Source: Catonia carolina
Lineage: Eukaryota > Arthropoda > Insecta > Hemiptera > Achilidae
Direction: 5' to 3'
Length of the DNA: 64,000 bases
Assembly (NCBI GenBank): GCA_035578175.1
Contig: JAQMRL010000001.1
Location: 436,516,639 to 436,580,638, forward strand
Positions 61,171 to 64,000 of this stretch are shown one piece after another (position 1 is the stretch's first letter; the number at the start of each line of letters is the position of its first letter). Below the pieces are notes generated by a model. The model did not search any database. It was not told where the DNA came from and saw only the letters and a list, made by a program, of their open reading frames with translations. Position numbers and translations under genes: made by a program.

Positions 61171-61819
61171 CCTATTGTTCATTGTAATATTTTGATAAGT
61201 GCTAAAATTTTACACCTTATTGTAAAATTAATTGATTCATACATTTCTTTCTGAAAATGTCATAAATGTTCAGAATAGATAGATAGATCTTCAGAATATA
61301 TAGAAGGATAGACGTTTAGAATAAATAAATAGAAAATCTATATCAAGTAGTTTTAAACAAAATTTTTGTTTAATTGATATTAGATTGACATTAAAAGTGA
61401 TGATTGAGTAATTGAAAACAAATTAATTTATATCAGCTCATTTATTTCCCGCTTACGTATTTATTTTACCTCAGATGCAGTTATACCAATACCACCAGTG
61501 ATATAAATACGATTATCAAGAACATTTTGTCATAGGTTTACATGTTTTATCAGTAGTTTGAGTGTGGAATTTTGTTGATAAGGCACATTTTTTTATTTAC
61601 ATATTTTTGTTAGCATAAAGTTGTTTATAAATGTTGTTATTAATGATAAAATTTCCAAATACAATTAAATATCCGACTATAGATTGGAATCAGCTGTTAA
61701 TGTCATTTCTGTATTGTGTTTGTAGGTGTTAATTAATATTGGAGGTTATGTTTAATTAGTTGAATTTCTCCAGTATTGTTCAGTTTTTATTTTATGAGTT
61801 AGAATTATTTAGGTTTGAA
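61171..61819 (+). promoter_or_regulatory. Upstream region of the Rab gene
   Basis: Probably contains the promoter and 5' UTR. No clear TATA box or initiator was recognised. A short AGATAGATAGATCTTCAGAA repeat lies near 61277. An in-frame TAG at 61757-61759 precedes the chosen ATG. Confidence 0.4.
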
Positions 61820-62035
61820 ATGTATCGGCGTGGAGGTGATGGTATAGTTAATTCTACATCAAGTGATGACAGTTTTGATTTTCTTTTTAAAGTAGTTTTA
61901 ATAGGCGATTGTGGTGCAGGGAAAACTTGTGTTGTACAAAGGTTTAAATCTGGAACATTTGTCGAACGTCATGGAAATACGATTGGAGTAGATTTTTCTA
62001 TGAAAACAGTTATGGTCGATGGCAAAAAAGTGAAG
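61820..62035 (+). CDS. Rab19: Rab19/Rab43-type small GTPase, first coding exon (72 codons)
   Basis: Rab GTPases cycle between GDP and GTP forms on endomembranes; Rab19/43 members act in Golgi/apical trafficking. The exon encodes a 19-residue N-terminal tail, then [18 protein letters not shown] with the P-loop (GDCGAGKT, residues 29-36), CVVQRFKSG, and switch I with TIGVDF (54-59; Thr54 is the conserved Mg/GTP threonine). [15 protein letters not shown] is what I recall from insect Rab19. It ends at VKV... with a phase-0 GTAACT donor at 62036; the next exon should start at QIWDTAGQ (G3 motif), outside the window. The ATG at 61820 is the first in frame after a stop. The later G-box motifs and C-terminal prenylation site cannot be checked. 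Confidence 0.88.
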
Positions 62036-62859
62036 GTAACTTTACTATTTCATTTGTACAATATAATGTTGTTTAAACATCAGCTGAAAAGGCTGTTGAA
62101 TCTCAAAAATGTTCATGTGAAAGAAAGAAAATAACTTTGGGAAATTTATTTTTATCGCTTTATTTTCAGTTTTTTTTAATGCTTAATCCATTCTTTGAAC
62201 TGGACTTGATTGTTTTTGAACTCATTAAGTACAGATCAACCCCAGTACTTACTGTAAAAGTGCAACTTTACAGTAGGTTCTGTAATTATAGCCTATACCT
62301 TGTAATTTAAATGCTTCACCATTTAATTTTTCAAACCTTTTATGTGGCCATTAGTTGTCTGCATTAAGCTGCACCCAAATTTTGTTCTCCAAAACTACTA
62401 TGAGGATAAAACTAAGTTAGGTTATATGGATTAGAATTAATGTGTAAAGATAATGAGTAAGCACACTTTGTTCATGGTTGATTGATTGTATTTAAAAAAA
62501 ATTAAAATAAATTTATTTTTAATGTGTTTTTAGTGATAGTGTTGGTTTAAATTCTGAAAGGGTGCTACTTTTGAGTACTTTTTCAAAATGGTAGGTTAGT
62601 TTCATTGAGAATCCCAATAGAATTTAAATTTTACACAAGTTTTAAAACCTAACTTACCTAGTCAGCTTCATTGATTAAAATTGGGCAGTTACCATTTTGT
62701 TATCAAAATGTATATGAATAATGTTTCATTATCTAAATGTACTGTACCAGAAGTAAGAAAAATTAAAAATGTATGTAGATGCGTTTGATATTGGAGTTTT
62801 AGACTTTTTGTGTGAAACTTATACAGTGGATAAGACCTCCATTAGCGTTCAGTAAAATA
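62036..62859 (+). other. Start of Rab intron 1
   Basis: A+T-rich; nothing recognised before the transposon at 62860. Confidence 0.6.
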
Positions 62860-63806
62860 CAGGGTTATTCTAAATGATGGACCCAATTTTATAAATTCGT
62901 ATTTATTTAAGCGTAGATTCAAAATGAACAAGGAATACACAATTAGAAAGAGAAAGTTTCAAAGTTTTTTTTACACACTTATAAAATGTTCAATGTGTCC
63001 CCCTTGTGCTGCACAGCAAACATTTAAACGAAAGTAAAACTCGCCCTACATATGAGGAAGCATATCTCCTGTTATTGAGTACACCGCAGCAGTGATCTGC
63101 AGATCGGCTCCCTGAATTGGGTGGTGGTAGTTGCAGAAATGGCCACTAGAGTTCTCGCACCAATGGGGTGCCAGCCGCCATTGCATTGAAACATGAAAGA
63201 GACTCGCCAAAGAAAAATGTGTTCTGGCCGTATCTCGTACAAAGGCTTACCGGATAATTTTTTTTCACGGAAAGAACTGTGACTGGAATGACATACCTGG
63301 ACATGCTGGAACAATGGCTGTTCCAAGTTATGGAAGATTCACAGGACTTCATTTTCCAACAAGATGGAGCTCCGCCCCATTGCCACCTCGATGTTCGAGA
63401 CTTTTGGAATCAGTCCCTTCTTCTACGCTGGATAGGACGCAGGGGAAATCAAGACCTGGCTCTACACTACTAGCCATCGAGATCTCCTGATCTCACCCCA
63501 TGTGACTATTTCTTATGGGGTTATGTCAAGGAAGCTGTTTATGTCCCACCTCTACCAATAACTCTGGCCGATCTGCGAAACTGTATCACTGCTGCGGTGC
63601 ACTCAGTAATAGGCGACAGGGTGAGTTTGGCTTTCATTTAGATGTTTGCCGTGCAGCACAAGGGGGACACATTGAACATTTTATAAGTGTGTAAAAAAAA
63701 ACTTTGAAACTTCCTCTTTCTAATTGTGTATTCATTGTTCATTTTGAATTTATGCTTAAATAAATACAAGTTTATAAAATTGGGTCTATCATTTAGAATA
63801 ACCCTG
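62860..63806. mobile_element. Palindromic Tc1-superfamily element in Rab intron 1
   Basis: TIR CAGGGTTATTCTAAATGATG and its complement, with TA at 62858-62859 and 63807-63808. The inverted symmetry extends about 270 bp inward: both arms carry the transposase C-terminus (CAAGGGGGACACATTGAACA at the right, complement at the left). Confidence 0.88.
63279..63695 (+). pseudogene. Tc1-superfamily transposase C-terminal half, broken
   Basis: MTYLDMLEQWLFQVMEDSQD, FQQDGAPPH (second catalytic Asp), then a TAG and, in a shifted frame, SRSPDLTPCDYFLWGYVKEA (third catalytic Asp) and LRNCITAAVHSV. The N-terminus and first catalytic Asp are absent. Inactive; same family as 26140-26662. Confidence 0.85.
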
Positions 63807-64000
63807 TATTATAACTCAAGACCGTATAATTTATAATGAAATTGATAAGCAATAAATAATCTCGATGTAGGTGTTGTTTAGAATGAAGTTACAATGTTAC
63901 TGGTTCAAATAATTTTAACTGCTAAGTAATTTGAAGCATCTAATCATTGAATTAAATACCACATCATTAATAGATTTCACATTAATGCTTGATTTAACAA

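Overview
The window looks like an insect nuclear genome. It is A+T-rich, protein-coding exons are few and separated by kilobase introns, and most of the DNA is transposable elements: Tc1/mariner, piggyBac-type and hAT DNA elements, non-LTR retrotransposon 3' ends, and tRNA-derived SINEs. The order cannot be fixed from sequence alone; a hemipteran or another large-genome insect fits. I see no prokaryotic features, no CRISPR array, no rRNA and no functional tRNA gene.

Two genes are supported, both on the + strand. (1) The 3' end of a pikachurin (EGFLAM) orthologue, six exons between 23840 and 43700. They encode a contiguous 392-residue C-terminus: laminin-G, a reduced EGF-like module, and a final laminin-G, ending at a TAG. 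All acceptor/donor pairs and phases join cleanly. Nothing upstream of 23840 could be assigned to the gene, so its 5' exons lie outside the window or are too short to see. (2) The first coding exon of a Rab19/Rab43-type small GTPase (61820-62035), carrying the P-loop and switch I; the rest lies beyond 64000.

Layout. 1-23.8 kb: layered repeats, including a palindromic mariner, LINE ends, three tRNA-SINE families, a 1-kb element carrying a (TG)n tract (called Rep-B here), a ~395-bp retroposon (Rep-A), and very long inverted-repeat elements at 18-22 kb. 23.8-43.7 kb: the pikachurin exons, every intron carrying insertions. Intron 3 ends in a 197-bp tandem array that repeats the intron-exon junction itself, giving five decoy 3' splice sites before the real one. 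43.7-61.7 kb: intergenic, with seven Rep-A copies between 44.6 and 55.0 kb, several MITE-like elements, an hAT remnant and a PIF/Harbinger-like candidate. 61.8-64 kb: start of the Rab gene, with a palindromic Tc1-superfamily element in its first intron.

The most interesting signals are the multiplied splice acceptor inside a conserved gene; the recurrent palindromic (end-duplicated) form of several unrelated Tc1/mariner families; three-level nested insertions with readable target-site duplications; and a young retroposon family (Rep-A) with terminal hairpins and an unexplained long open frame. Family names Rep-A, Rep-B, Rep-X and SINE-1/2/3 are local labels, not database names.
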